From contig JAYRGC010000011.1 of assembly GCA_041908065.1 (NCBI GenBank), positions 1 to 12,350 on the forward strand: 12,350 nt of DNA. Direction: 5' to 3'. The notes beneath the pieces were generated by a model. The model was not told the DNA's origin, ran no database searches, and saw only the letters and a list, made by a program, of their open reading frames with translations. The stretch's first letter is position 1, and each line of letters opens with the position of its first letter. Both the position numbers and the translations under genes were made by a program. This document shows positions 1 through 5,754 of the stretch, piece by piece. The DNA is from JAYRGC01 sp041908065 (GTDB lineage: Bacteria > Pseudomonadota > Alphaproteobacteria > UBA9219).

Positions 1-117
1 CTGTTCCTCCCCCTTCTTAGGGGGAGGTTAGGTGGGGGTTGGTGACGCAAACCTTCATGTTGGTTGTTTATCCGACCAACCCCCACCTAACCTCCCCCTA
101 AGAAGGGGGAGGAACAG
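1..117. repeat. Large palindromic repeat, copy 1 (cut by window start)
   Basis: Two perfect 43-nt arms (1-43 and 75-117) are reverse complements around a 31-nt loop. Each arm also holds its own small hairpin, with CCTCCCCC facing GGGGGAGG across TTCTTA, so the whole could extrude as a branched cruciform. The same arm sequence returns at 4874-5000. There the right arm ends ACAGACCG, which also follows here at 114-121, so the left arm probably extends past the window edge. No coding potential is seen. This is a dispersed intergenic repeat; no transposase or terminal duplication is visible. Confidence 0.9.
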
Positions 118-178
118 ACCGCCGCAAGCGGCAAGATAATGCGCGCCAGTCTAATCGAGAAATCTCCTAAAGATTATT
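118..178. other. Spacer between two repeats
   Basis: This short non-coding spacer separates the palindrome from the MITE-like element. It contains a small perfect inverted repeat (GCCGC, AA, GCGGC at 121-132) and ends in AGATTATT (171-178), the left target duplication of the next element. No gene is seen. Confidence 0.5.
171..178. repeat. Left target-site duplication of MITE-like element
   Basis: AGATTATT occurs here directly outside the left terminal repeat and again at 425-432 directly outside the right one. An exact 8-bp direct repeat abutting both ends of an inverted-repeat-bounded segment is the signature of transposition. Confidence 0.75.
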
Positions 179-424
179 GTCTCTTGCTGAAAACGGGTGG
201 GTAATTTTGTAGCCGCCTGCATCAACAAGCAACGCCGTCATTGCGAGCCGCCCCTTGGGGTTGAGCGTCATTGCGAGCCGCCCCTTGGCGGCGAAGCAAT
301 CCAGAGCAGTTGCGCCTGTGGCACTGGATTGCTTCGCCGCCCGACAGCGTTCAAAGCTGTCCAAACCAAATGCGTGGCGGCTCGCAATGACGGCTCTTTC
401 CTCCCCCCGTTTTGCGTAAGAGCC
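179..424. mobile_element. MITE-like non-autonomous element, 246 bp
   Basis: The ends form imperfect terminal inverted repeats: the left end (179-201) and the reverse complement of the right end (402-424) match at about 18 of 23 positions and share CTCTT and AAAACGGG. Nested inside are a perfect 18-bp stem (287-304 with 324-341) and a 17-bp pair (266-282 with 376-392) carrying the CGTCATTGCGAGCCGCC motif, so most of the element can fold on itself. There is also a 7-bp inverted pair near the right end (392-398 with 418-424). The element is flanked by AGATTATT on both sides. It contains no credible ORF, so it would need a transposase supplied in trans. A second copy starts at 12260. The inner CATTGCGAGCCGCC/GGCGGCGAAGCAATCC motif is a kind of dispersed repeat commonly seen in bacterial genomes. 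Confidence 0.75.
236..288 (+). repeat. 30-bp tandem duplication inside the MITE
   Basis: The segment CGTCATTGCGAGCCGCCCC plus TTGG appears at 236-258 and again at 266-288, a period of 30 bp. The copy of the element at 12260 has this segment only once, so the duplication is specific to this copy. Confidence 0.85.
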
Positions 425-432
425 AGATTATT
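425..432. repeat. Right target-site duplication of MITE-like element
   Basis: AGATTATT matches 171-178 exactly and lies directly outside the right terminal repeat. It sits only five bases beyond the stop codon (438-440, minus strand) of the OmpA-domain gene, so the element inserted just 3' of that gene. Confidence 0.75.
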
Positions 433-437
433 TCTCT

Positions 438-3400
438 TCAGTTCACCTTCACATCACCTCGATCCGGATTTCCGCGGGCGACGTTCGCGCCAAGGGCGCG
501 GACGTCGACGCGGCTGGCGGCCACCCCGCGCGATGATAGGTAATCGCGCACCGCCAAAGCCCGCGACAACGAAAGCCTGCGCGCTCCGCGCGGCGTGTTG
601 CCGTTGCTGTCGGCGTAAGCCACCAAAGTCACTCGCGTTTCGCGATTGGCCAGCAACGCCACCACCAGTTTGTCGAGCGATTTTACGGCGGCGTCGTCCA
701 ACGCTTCGGAGCCGTTGGCGAATGCCAAGGACGAGGTGTCGGCGGGCAATGCCAGTCTTGAAGAGGAAGAAGGCATCGCCAAACCGCTTTGTTCGGTCGA
801 AGACGGAGCGGGAGCGTAAGAGGGGGGAGGAACTGGATCGGAAATCGCCATATCCGGTTTCACGCGCGGAACCGGAATTTCGGCGGGAAGCGAGGATTGT
901 GGCGGCAGACGCGGCGTCACCAATCCGGCGGAAGGCGGCGGAGGAGGCATTAAGCGGGAAGAGGTTCCCGCCTGTTGTCGGACGACCGAGGGCATCGCTC
1001 CGGCTTCGTCGCCGGATTGCGGAGCCACGCAGCTTACAGCCGAACCACCGTTCACGCCCGAGCAGCTCCACGTCCACGGGCCTTTGCCGCTGACCGCGCT
1101 GGAGATACCTGCCGAACACAGGCCGCTTTTGGGGGCGACGGCGGAAGGAACGCCGTGGGACGTTCCGCACGCTCCGGCCAACGGAGCCGGAGGCATAAGC
1201 GGCGAGGTGCAGCTGACGGACATGCCCCCGTTGATGCCTACGCAATTCCAATTCCACGGACCGTTGCCGCTGATCTCGGTCGCCACGCCGGAAGAACATA
1301 GCCCGCCGGAGGGCGGCGACATTAAGGCCATTCCGTTGACGGGGCCGCAATTGCCGTCTGTGGCCGGTCCGGGCGGCGGCGGAGCTTTTGGCACGGCGCG
1401 AGGCGCCGAGCAAACGCTGGCGTTGCCGCCGTTCATGCCCGAACAAGTCCACGTCCAAGGGCCGTCGCCATGCACGGGGCTGGGTGTCCCGCCGTCGCAC
1501 AATCCGCTATCGGGGATTTTCGTGAAGACGGTTCCGTTGGCGTTGCCGCAAACCCCGTCGACTCTGGCTTTGGAAGGAGGAAGAGCCGAGCAACTGGAGC
1601 TGGAGCCGCCTCCGGTTCCGACGCAGCTCCACATCCACGGACCGTCGCCGCTGATGTTGGTGGCATAGCCGGAAGCGCACAAGCTGCTGGTGGGAGAGGT
1701 CTTGAATACCGCGCCGTTGGCCGCGCCGCACGTCCCGTTTTCAGGCGCGGTCTCGGCGGCCTTAGGGGCGGGCTTGGTTTCAGTCTTGACGGCGGCGGTT
1801 TTGGCCACAGCTTCGCTCGGCGCGTCCTTTGGCGAAGCCTTTGCGGCCATGACGACCGGAGAGATCGGAGCAGCCTGGGGTATCGGGGCGGTTGACGAAG
1901 TAGCAGGAACCAGCGTCGAACAAGAAACCTTTCCTCCCGACTTGTCGGAACATTCCCACGTCCACGGGCTGGAGCCGGATACGTTACCGGCGGAGCCATA
2001 GGCGCAAAGGTTGTAAACCGGCTTTTTGAAGGCGGCCATGTCGGCGGCTTTGCCGCATGAGGCCGTCGTGGCCGGAGCCGTTTTACGTGCAGACTTGGCA
2101 AGGACTGCCGCGCTGGCCGCATCGGATTCGTCAGGTCGCGCGGACGGGGATGACGGCGACGAAACGACAGACGTTACGGGAGCCGCAGCGGGAGAGGATG
2201 CCGCCGCCATCGACGCGGTGCAACTGGCCGAGCTGCCGCCGTCTACGCCGCCGCAAGTCCACATCCACGGGCCGGATCCGCCGACGTTTCCGGCGCGTCC
2301 GCGTTCGCACAATCCCGTCGTGGGCGCGCTTTCGAAGGATGCCCCGTTCGCCGCGCCGCATGAACCGTCGACCGAGGATCCCACCTTGCATTCTATTTTC
2401 TTGCCGCCGTTCACGCCCGAACAAGTCCAAGTCCAAGGACCGTCGCCCGACACGCGAGAAGGCTTGCCGACGCTGCACAGACCGTCTTCCGGTTCCTCAC
2501 GGTGGCCACTTAGGGTGGCCTCGCCGCAAACCGCATCGCGCTTGGATTCGGCTTTGCAAACTTCGGCCTTGCCGCCGTGAAGTCCCGAACAAGTCCAGTT
2601 CCATGGTCCTTGGCCGGTCACGACGCTGGCCGATCCGGCAGCGCAAAGGCCGTTCTGGGGAATTTCGTAAAGCACGGCTTCGTTCGCCGTTCCGCATCTG
2701 CCGTTGGTCTTGCGGTAGGAGACGCACGACGCCGCCATGCCGCCGTTCTTGCCTGAACAAGCCCATGTCCACGGTCCGTTGCCGTTGACGCGACTGGCCT
2801 TTCCTGATGCGCACAAATCCGAATCCGGAGCCTCGTCGTCTCCGGTTTCATGAGCTTCGCCGCATTTGCCATTTTCAGGATTTTCGGAAACATCTCCGCG
2901 TTTTGCCGATGCCTTGCCGGACTGAGCGGTATTGCCGTCGCCAGATGCCAGCGGAGCGGCGCAGCTTACGCTCATTCCTCCGGAATCGGCGGAGCAGTTC
3001 CACCACCACGGGCCGCTACCGGACACCGCCGAGGGCTTTCCGGCGGCGCACAGGCCGGAGGATGGGGCTGTGATCATGGCCATGCCGCTGGACGACCCGC
3101 ACGAAGCCATGGAGGAGGCATATCCGGCCGAAGCGGCCGGAGCCGACGAAGACGCGGCGGAAGATGACGGAGAATCGCTAGGCAACATGCCTATGTTTTT
3201 CGGCTCTCGACCAGACTCGTATTTGAAAGCGTCCGATTGGGGTTGAGATGCGGCGGGCGGCGGCTGAACGGCGGTAGCGGCGGCCTGAGCGTTGGGAAGC
3301 GATGGCGGCGCAATCTGCTGCTGACCGGTGACGGACGGAACCGCAACGGTTGGCAACGCCGAAGAGGTTTTCGGCAAATCGGGATTTTCGCCCGAGCGGA

Positions 3401-3794
3401 TGATTGCGGTTTTCATCCCCTGCATCAGCATCAGGCTCATGGAGCTGCCATAGTCGCTCGGCGCGCCCGCGCCGCTAGACGAGGGAGGAACCATTCGCGG
3501 AGCCTGCAGTCCGACTGCGGGGACTTGAGCCGAGGCTATGGGCGTCGGCGCGCCACGCGCGACCGAAGCGGCAGTGGAAGGATTTCGCGGCAGCACCATC
3601 TCGCCCGCTCGCAACGGGCGACTCGGTCCGGCCATCGGCGAAGTCGCCGGAGGCAATGCCTGCTCGGTGTACGTTTCTACCGGAGCCGTATAGGTTTGCG
3701 CCAAGGCTGCGGGAGATAGGAGCGACGAAACCGCAAGCGAGGCCAAAGCCGCCGCAGCGAATGCGGAAAAACGCGCAGGCACGAAGGACGCCAT
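438..3794 (-). CDS. Exported cysteine-rich repeat protein with C-terminal OmpA-like domain
   Basis: A protein of about 1118 aa. The chosen ATG (3792-3794) begins a good Sec signal peptide: MASFVPARF, then an Ala/Leu-rich stretch, then cleavage after SPAALA. In-frame ATGs at 3803 and 3869 are possible, but they would bury the signal sequence. A Pro/Ser/Ala-rich linker (about residues 33-230) leads to ten repeats (about 230-925), each of the type CG..NG, GLC..G, VSG.GPWTWTCSG, NGG, ..C. Each repeat has four cysteines, so forty in all, probably paired in the oxidising periplasm. Low-complexity Ala/Ser/Pro/Lys linkers separate some repeats. After another Pro-rich linker, residues about 1020-1118 form an OmpA-family peptidoglycan-binding domain with the AYADSNG Asp (1062) and LSLSRA Arg (1078) at the expected sites. 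The short end (NPDRGDVKVN) resembles what I recall of alphaproteobacterial versions. It is likely anchored to peptidoglycan with the repeats extended. The repeat family has no name that I can assign; adhesion or scaffolding would be a guess. Confidence 0.88.
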   Translation of the reverse strand: MASFVPARFSAFAAAALASLAVSSLLSPAALAQTYTAPVETYTEQALPPATSPMAGPSRPLRAGEMVLPRNPSTAASVARGAPTPIASAQVPAVGLQAPRMVPPSSSGAGAPSDYGSSMSLMLMQGMKTAIIRSGENPDLPKTSSALPTVAVPSVTGQQQIAPPSLPNAQAAATAVQPPPAASQPQSDAFKYESGREPKNIGMLPSDSPSSSAASSSAPAASAGYASSMASCGSSSGMAMITAPSSGLCAAGKPSAVSGSGPWWWNCSADSGGMSVSCAAPLASGDGNTAQSGKASAKRGDVSENPENGKCGEAHETGDDEAPDSDLCASGKASRVNGNGPWTWACSGKNGGMAASCVSYRKTNGRCGTANEAVLYEIPQNGLCAAGSASVVTGQGPWNWTCSGLHGGKAEVCKAESKRDAVCGEATLSGHREEPEDGLCSVGKPSRVSGDGPWTWTCSGVNGGKKIECKVGSSVDGSCGAANGASFESAPTTGLCERGRAGNVGGSGPWMWTCGGVDGGSSASCTASMAAASSPAAAPVTSVVSSPSSPSARPDESDAASAAVLAKSARKTAPATTASCGKAADMAAFKKPVYNLCAYGSAGNVSGSSPWTWECSDKSGGKVSCSTLVPATSSTAPIPQAAPISPVVMAAKASPKDAPSEAVAKTAAVKTETKPAPKAAETAPENGTCGAANGAVFKTSPTSSLCASGYATNISGDGPWMWSCVGTGGGSSSSCSALPPSKARVDGVCGNANGTVFTKIPDSGLCDGGTPSPVHGDGPWTWTCSGMNGGNASVCSAPRAVPKAPPPPGPATDGNCGPVNGMALMSPPSGGLCSSGVATEISGNGPWNWNCVGINGGMSVSCTSPLMPPAPLAGACGTSHGVPSAVAPKSGLCSAGISSAVSGKGPWTWSCSGVNGGSAVSCVAPQSGDEAGAMPSVVRQQAGTSSRLMPPPPPSAGLVTPRLPPQSSLPAEIPVPRVKPDMAISDPVPPPSYAPAPSSTEQSGLAMPSSSSRLALPADTSSLAFANGSEALDDAAVKSLDKLVVALLANRETRVTLVAYADSNGNTPRGARRLSLSRALAVRDYLSSRGVAASRVDVRALGANVARGNPDRGDVKVN
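1029..3101 (-). repeat. Ten four-cysteine GPW-type protein repeats (coding)
   Basis: From the first CG cysteine (codon 3099-3101) to the last repeat cysteine (codon 1029-1031), the protein holds ten units. Each has a CG start, a P..GLC..G turn, a GPW.W.C core, a GG pair and a closing cysteine. Units 2-5 and 7-10 are close to consensus. Unit 1 has WWWNC and SADSGG. Unit 6 has SSPWTWEC and a shortened end (KVSC). Long linkers follow units 1, 5 and 6. The aromatic GPW.W.C core and the cysteine spacing are kept in all ten, which suggests selection on a disulfide-stabilised module. Confidence 0.9.
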
Positions 3795-3917
3795 GATCAC
3801 CATCCAGCGATTGAGATAAAAAGACAGCAAGCGCATACCAACGGGCGGCGCGGAAAGAATCGCCCGCATCCCGCCTGACTCTGTTCTATATTAAGTCATA
3901 AGTCTATGGAAGAGCCG
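3795..3917 (-). other. Intergenic region upstream of the OmpA-domain gene
   Basis: This 123-bp gap lies between the stop of the dUTPase-BamE frame and the chosen start of the repeat protein. The part at 3886-3900 is AT-rich and reads TTAATATAG on the minus strand, a possible -10 element, but no convincing -35 stands at the right distance. No terminator was seen, so co-transcription with the upstream gene is possible. Confidence 0.35.
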
Positions 3918-4352
3918 CTATCTTTTTGTCGGATCTCCCACGCGGCCAAGATTGCCCAAAAGCTGCTCGGCGATGGTGGTGTCGTGGCCGTAAGTGGGGG
4001 TGCGGCGATCCACCGGATCTATTTCCCTCGATTCCGCCTTGTCCAATTCTTTCAGCGACGATACCACCCCGTTTTCGTCAAACCTTACCTCCACGGCCAT
4101 TTGTTCCGAAACTTTCGGCAGCATGAAGGCGTATTGCTTGGTGTTGCGGCCAAAGTAATACCAAACATTCTCGTCGAAAGTGCTGACTTGGGTGGGCGAG
4201 CCTATCTTGGCTATGACTTCCTCCCGGGTGCTGGAGCCGACGCTGATCGCCGCCAGCCTTTCCGGATCCGCTATTTGCCCTCGCGTGGCCACGGTAGGCT
4301 CGCACGCGGCCAGCGACAAAAGCAACGCGGCGCAGGCCACGGACGAAGCCAC
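3918..4352 (-). other. bamE: BamE lipoprotein portion with possible internal GTG start
   Basis: If translation restarts at Val151 (GTG, 4350-4352), the product is a 144-aa lipoprotein: a short 16-residue signal segment ending in the lipobox LAAC, with the lipidated cysteine encoded at 4302-4304. GGA stands directly before the GTG, with no proper ribosome-binding spacing. The signal lacks the usual N-terminal Lys/Arg. Another GTG lies at 4338-4340. The independent start is therefore plausible but not well supported, which keeps the fused product in play. Confidence 0.45.
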
Positions 4353-4802
4353 TCCGGTGGAGCCGAAGCCGCCCTTGCCGCGTTCCGAATCCGGCAAGCT
4401 GTCGGTCTTATCCCATTTTACCCGCTCGTATCTGGCCACGACCATCTGGGCTATACGCATTCCCCGCGAGATGGTGAAAGGCTCCGCGCCCATGTTGGCG
4501 AGGATCACCTTTATCTCTCCGCGATAATCGGCGTCGATAGTCCCCGGACTGTTCAAAAGGGTAATGCCGTTCTTGATCGCTAATCCCGATCGTGGCCTTA
4601 TTTGCGCCTCCCATCCTTCCGGCAAAGCGATGGCCAATCCGGTCGGAACAAGGGTTCTCGCCCCGGGTAGAAGGGTTATATCGGCCTCCACCGCCGCGCA
4701 CAAATCCATCCCCGCCGATTGCGAGGTCGCGTATTCCGGCAACCCCAATCCCTCGGCATGGGGCATGACCGACACCAAGACCTTTAATTCAGACCTGTTC
4801 AT
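3918..4802 (-). CDS. dut: dUTPase fused in frame to a BamE/SmpA-OmlA lipoprotein
   Basis: The 294-aa frame holds two complete proteins. Residues 1-151 are a trimeric-type dUTPase (dUTP to dUMP and pyrophosphate), with all five motifs: SAGMDLCA (29-36), RPRSGLA (69-75), GTIDADYRG (87-95, catalytic Asp90 and Tyr93), RGMRIAQMV (113-121) and RGKGGFGSTG (141-150). The motif V end, where dUTPases normally stop, runs straight into a hydrophobic stretch and a lipobox (LAAC, Cys167). Residues 168-294 are a BamE (SmpA/OmlA) domain, including the STREEVIAKIGSP and VWYYFGRNTKQYAF segments and an alphaproteobacteria-like tail (REIDPVDRRTPT). BamE is an outer-membrane lipoprotein of the Bam assembly complex. 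The ATG at 4802 is supported by GAGGAA (4811-4816) eight bases upstream. No stop or frame break separates the two parts. A genuine fusion, an internal start at GTG 4352, or processing by signal peptidase II are all possible. Confidence 0.9.
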   Translation of the reverse strand: MNRSELKVLVSVMPHAEGLGLPEYATSQSAGMDLCAAVEADITLLPGARTLVPTGLAIALPEGWEAQIRPRSGLAIKNGITLLNSPGTIDADYRGEIKVILANMGAEPFTISRGMRIAQMVVARYERVKWDKTDSLPDSERGKGGFGSTGVASSVACAALLLSLAACEPTVATRGQIADPERLAAISVGSSTREEVIAKIGSPTQVSTFDENVWYYFGRNTKQYAFMLPKVSEQMAVEVRFDENGVVSSLKELDKAESREIDPVDRRTPTYGHDTTIAEQLLGNLGRVGDPTKR

Positions 4803-4873
4803 CCGTTATGTTCCTCGAAAAAAAAGGGCATTCACCCAAAATCGAGTGGAAAAGAATCGCTCTTTCGGCAATC

Positions 4874-5000
4874 ACGGTCTGTCCCTCCCCCTTCTTAGGG
4901 GGAGGTTAGGTGGGGGTTGTGGACGCATTCACCCAAGCATGGCGTTTTCTGAACCAACCCCCACCTAACCTCCCCCTAAGAAGGGGGAGGGACAGACCGT
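4874..5000. repeat. Large palindromic repeat, copy 2
   Basis: Two perfect 46-nt arms (4874-4919 and 4955-5000) flank a 35-nt loop. The arms match those of the copy at 1-117 apart from one base (CTGTCCCTCC here, CTGTTCCTCC there), and the same base change occurs in the opposite arm, so pairing is preserved. Each arm again has a CCTCCCCC/GGGGGAGG inner hairpin. The loops share only GACGCA near the left arm and otherwise differ. No flanking target duplication was found. Confidence 0.92.
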
Positions 5001-5067
5001 GCCAACCGTCAGAACGTCGCCTTAACCCCGATAAAAACCAACTACACACCCGTTGTGAAAGAGATGC

Positions 5068-5098
5068 AAAAAAAAGTTGCCCACTCCCCGCAGGCACC
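5068..5098 (-). terminator. Possible intrinsic terminator of the 5111-5632 gene
   Basis: Read on the minus strand downstream of the stop at 5111, a short stem (TGCCT at 5096-5092 with GGGCA at 5082-5078, closed by a G-T pair, 9-nt loop) is followed after two bases by eight Ts (5075-5068). The T tract is strong but the stem is weak, so this is tentative. Confidence 0.4.
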
Positions 5099-5110
5099 CC
5101 GCCGCAAACC

Positions 5111-5632
5111 TCACTCTTCGTTCGGTACAGACAGAACCTCGTCTGCTTGCATCGGCACGCCATCTTGTATTTTTCTGGGCGCGCTGCCCTTTGACATATT
5201 CTGCGCCGGATTTTCTGACAGCGAAAGAGAGGTCGCCGAATCCGGTGCTTTGGCTGTGCCTGATAAAACGGCGTTCAAGACCTTGGATCCCGCCAACAAC
5301 AAGGCGAAAACGACCAATATGGCGACGAACCACCGCCAACAACCGCCGCCTCTGCCTTTTCTTTTCATTATCGTGGCTGCGACCGCCGAATAAGCCTCCT
5401 CGGCGTCGGCGCGGCTGGGAAAACGGCATACGCAGGAAAAAGTTCCGTCCGGTTCGGTGACGCCCAATTCCCATGCGTCGCCCATTTCCAGTATGGAAAG
5501 GGTAAAGCTGTGGTTTTTTTCCAGATCGAATTGCCACAGCAAAGGCTGGGCGGCGGAATTGAAAGAAGCCAAAAGCGACTGCCGCGCAAGTCTGGCTTCG
5601 ACATTGCGATCGCCGCCCGAAAGGAAACCCAT
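5111..5632 (-). CDS. Single-pass membrane protein of unknown function
   Basis: A 173-aa protein. The start at 5632 (MGFLSGGDRN) is chosen because AGGAG (5639-5643) lies six bases upstream; a longer in-frame ATG at 5695 has no such site. Residues 1-95 are a soluble N-terminal part rich in aromatic and acidic residues (LLWQFDLEKNHSF, GDAWELGVTEPDG, FPSRADAEEAYSA). A basic patch (KRKGRGGG, about 90-97) precedes one membrane helix (about 99-119), so the N-terminus should be cytoplasmic and the roughly 50-residue polar tail periplasmic. I recognise no family. It is divergent from the O-antigen ligase-like gene and may share its promoter region, but that does not give it a function. Confidence 0.75.
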   Translation of the reverse strand: MGFLSGGDRNVEARLARQSLLASFNSAAQPLLWQFDLEKNHSFTLSILEMGDAWELGVTEPDGTFSCVCRFPSRADAEEAYSAVAATIMKRKGRGGGCWRWFVAILVVFALLLAGSKVLNAVLSGTAKAPDSATSLSLSENPAQNMSKGSAPRKIQDGVPMQADEVLSVPNEE

Positions 5633-5754
5633 GACGTTCTCCTGAATTGCCGAAGACACCGGAGGCCGCATTATACCCCTAAAACCGATTCGCAAAAATT
5701 ATTCCGCCGCTTCCGGTCTTGCCGCAGGAAACAGTCAGGAATATCTTGGACGCC
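5633..5754. promoter_or_regulatory. Divergent intergenic region
   Basis: This 122-bp stretch separates two genes pointing away from each other, so it should carry promoters for both. It includes the AGGAG site of the minus-strand gene (5639-5643) and an AT-rich patch around 5692-5704. No clear -35/-10 pair or operator was found. Confidence 0.35.

Larger units (their letters stand above)
4803..5110. other. 308-bp gene-free region with palindrome and probable dut promoter
   Basis: No ORF with coding character is seen. The region contains the dut ribosome-binding site (GAGGAA, minus, 4811-4816), an A-tract at 4817-4825, palindrome copy 2 (4874-5000) and a possible terminator for the minus-strand gene at 5111-5632. 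The dut promoter must lie between the palindrome and 4803, or upstream of the palindrome. I could not pick a convincing -35/-10 pair. GCATTCACCCAA occurs at both 4828-4839 and 4925-4936. Confidence 0.5.

Noticed and set aside
197..1093. Long plus-strand ORF of 298 codons
   Set aside because: It begins inside the MITE-like element and continues antisense to the OmpA-domain gene. Its Arg/Pro-rich composition is typical of a shadow frame in GC-rich DNA.
454..2122. Other long minus-strand frames overlapping the repeat protein
   Set aside because: They lie in alternative frames of the same gene and have Arg-rich low-complexity translations. The 438-3794 frame alone has a signal peptide, repeats and an OmpA domain.
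1029..3101. CRISPR-like or DNA tandem repeat array
   Set aside because: The periodicity is at protein level. The nucleotide copies differ and their spacing varies, and the frame is open throughout.
4338..4400. Frameshift between dut and bamE
   Set aside because: The other two frames across the junction give no dUTPase end or charged lipoprotein signal. The fused frame is continuous and both motifs are in it, so no frame change is needed.
5719..5754. Upstream TTG start for the O-antigen ligase-like gene
   Set aside because: No ribosome-binding sequence precedes TTG 5719, and the added residues are not hydrophobic. ATG 5755 or TTG 5746 is preferred, though not proven.
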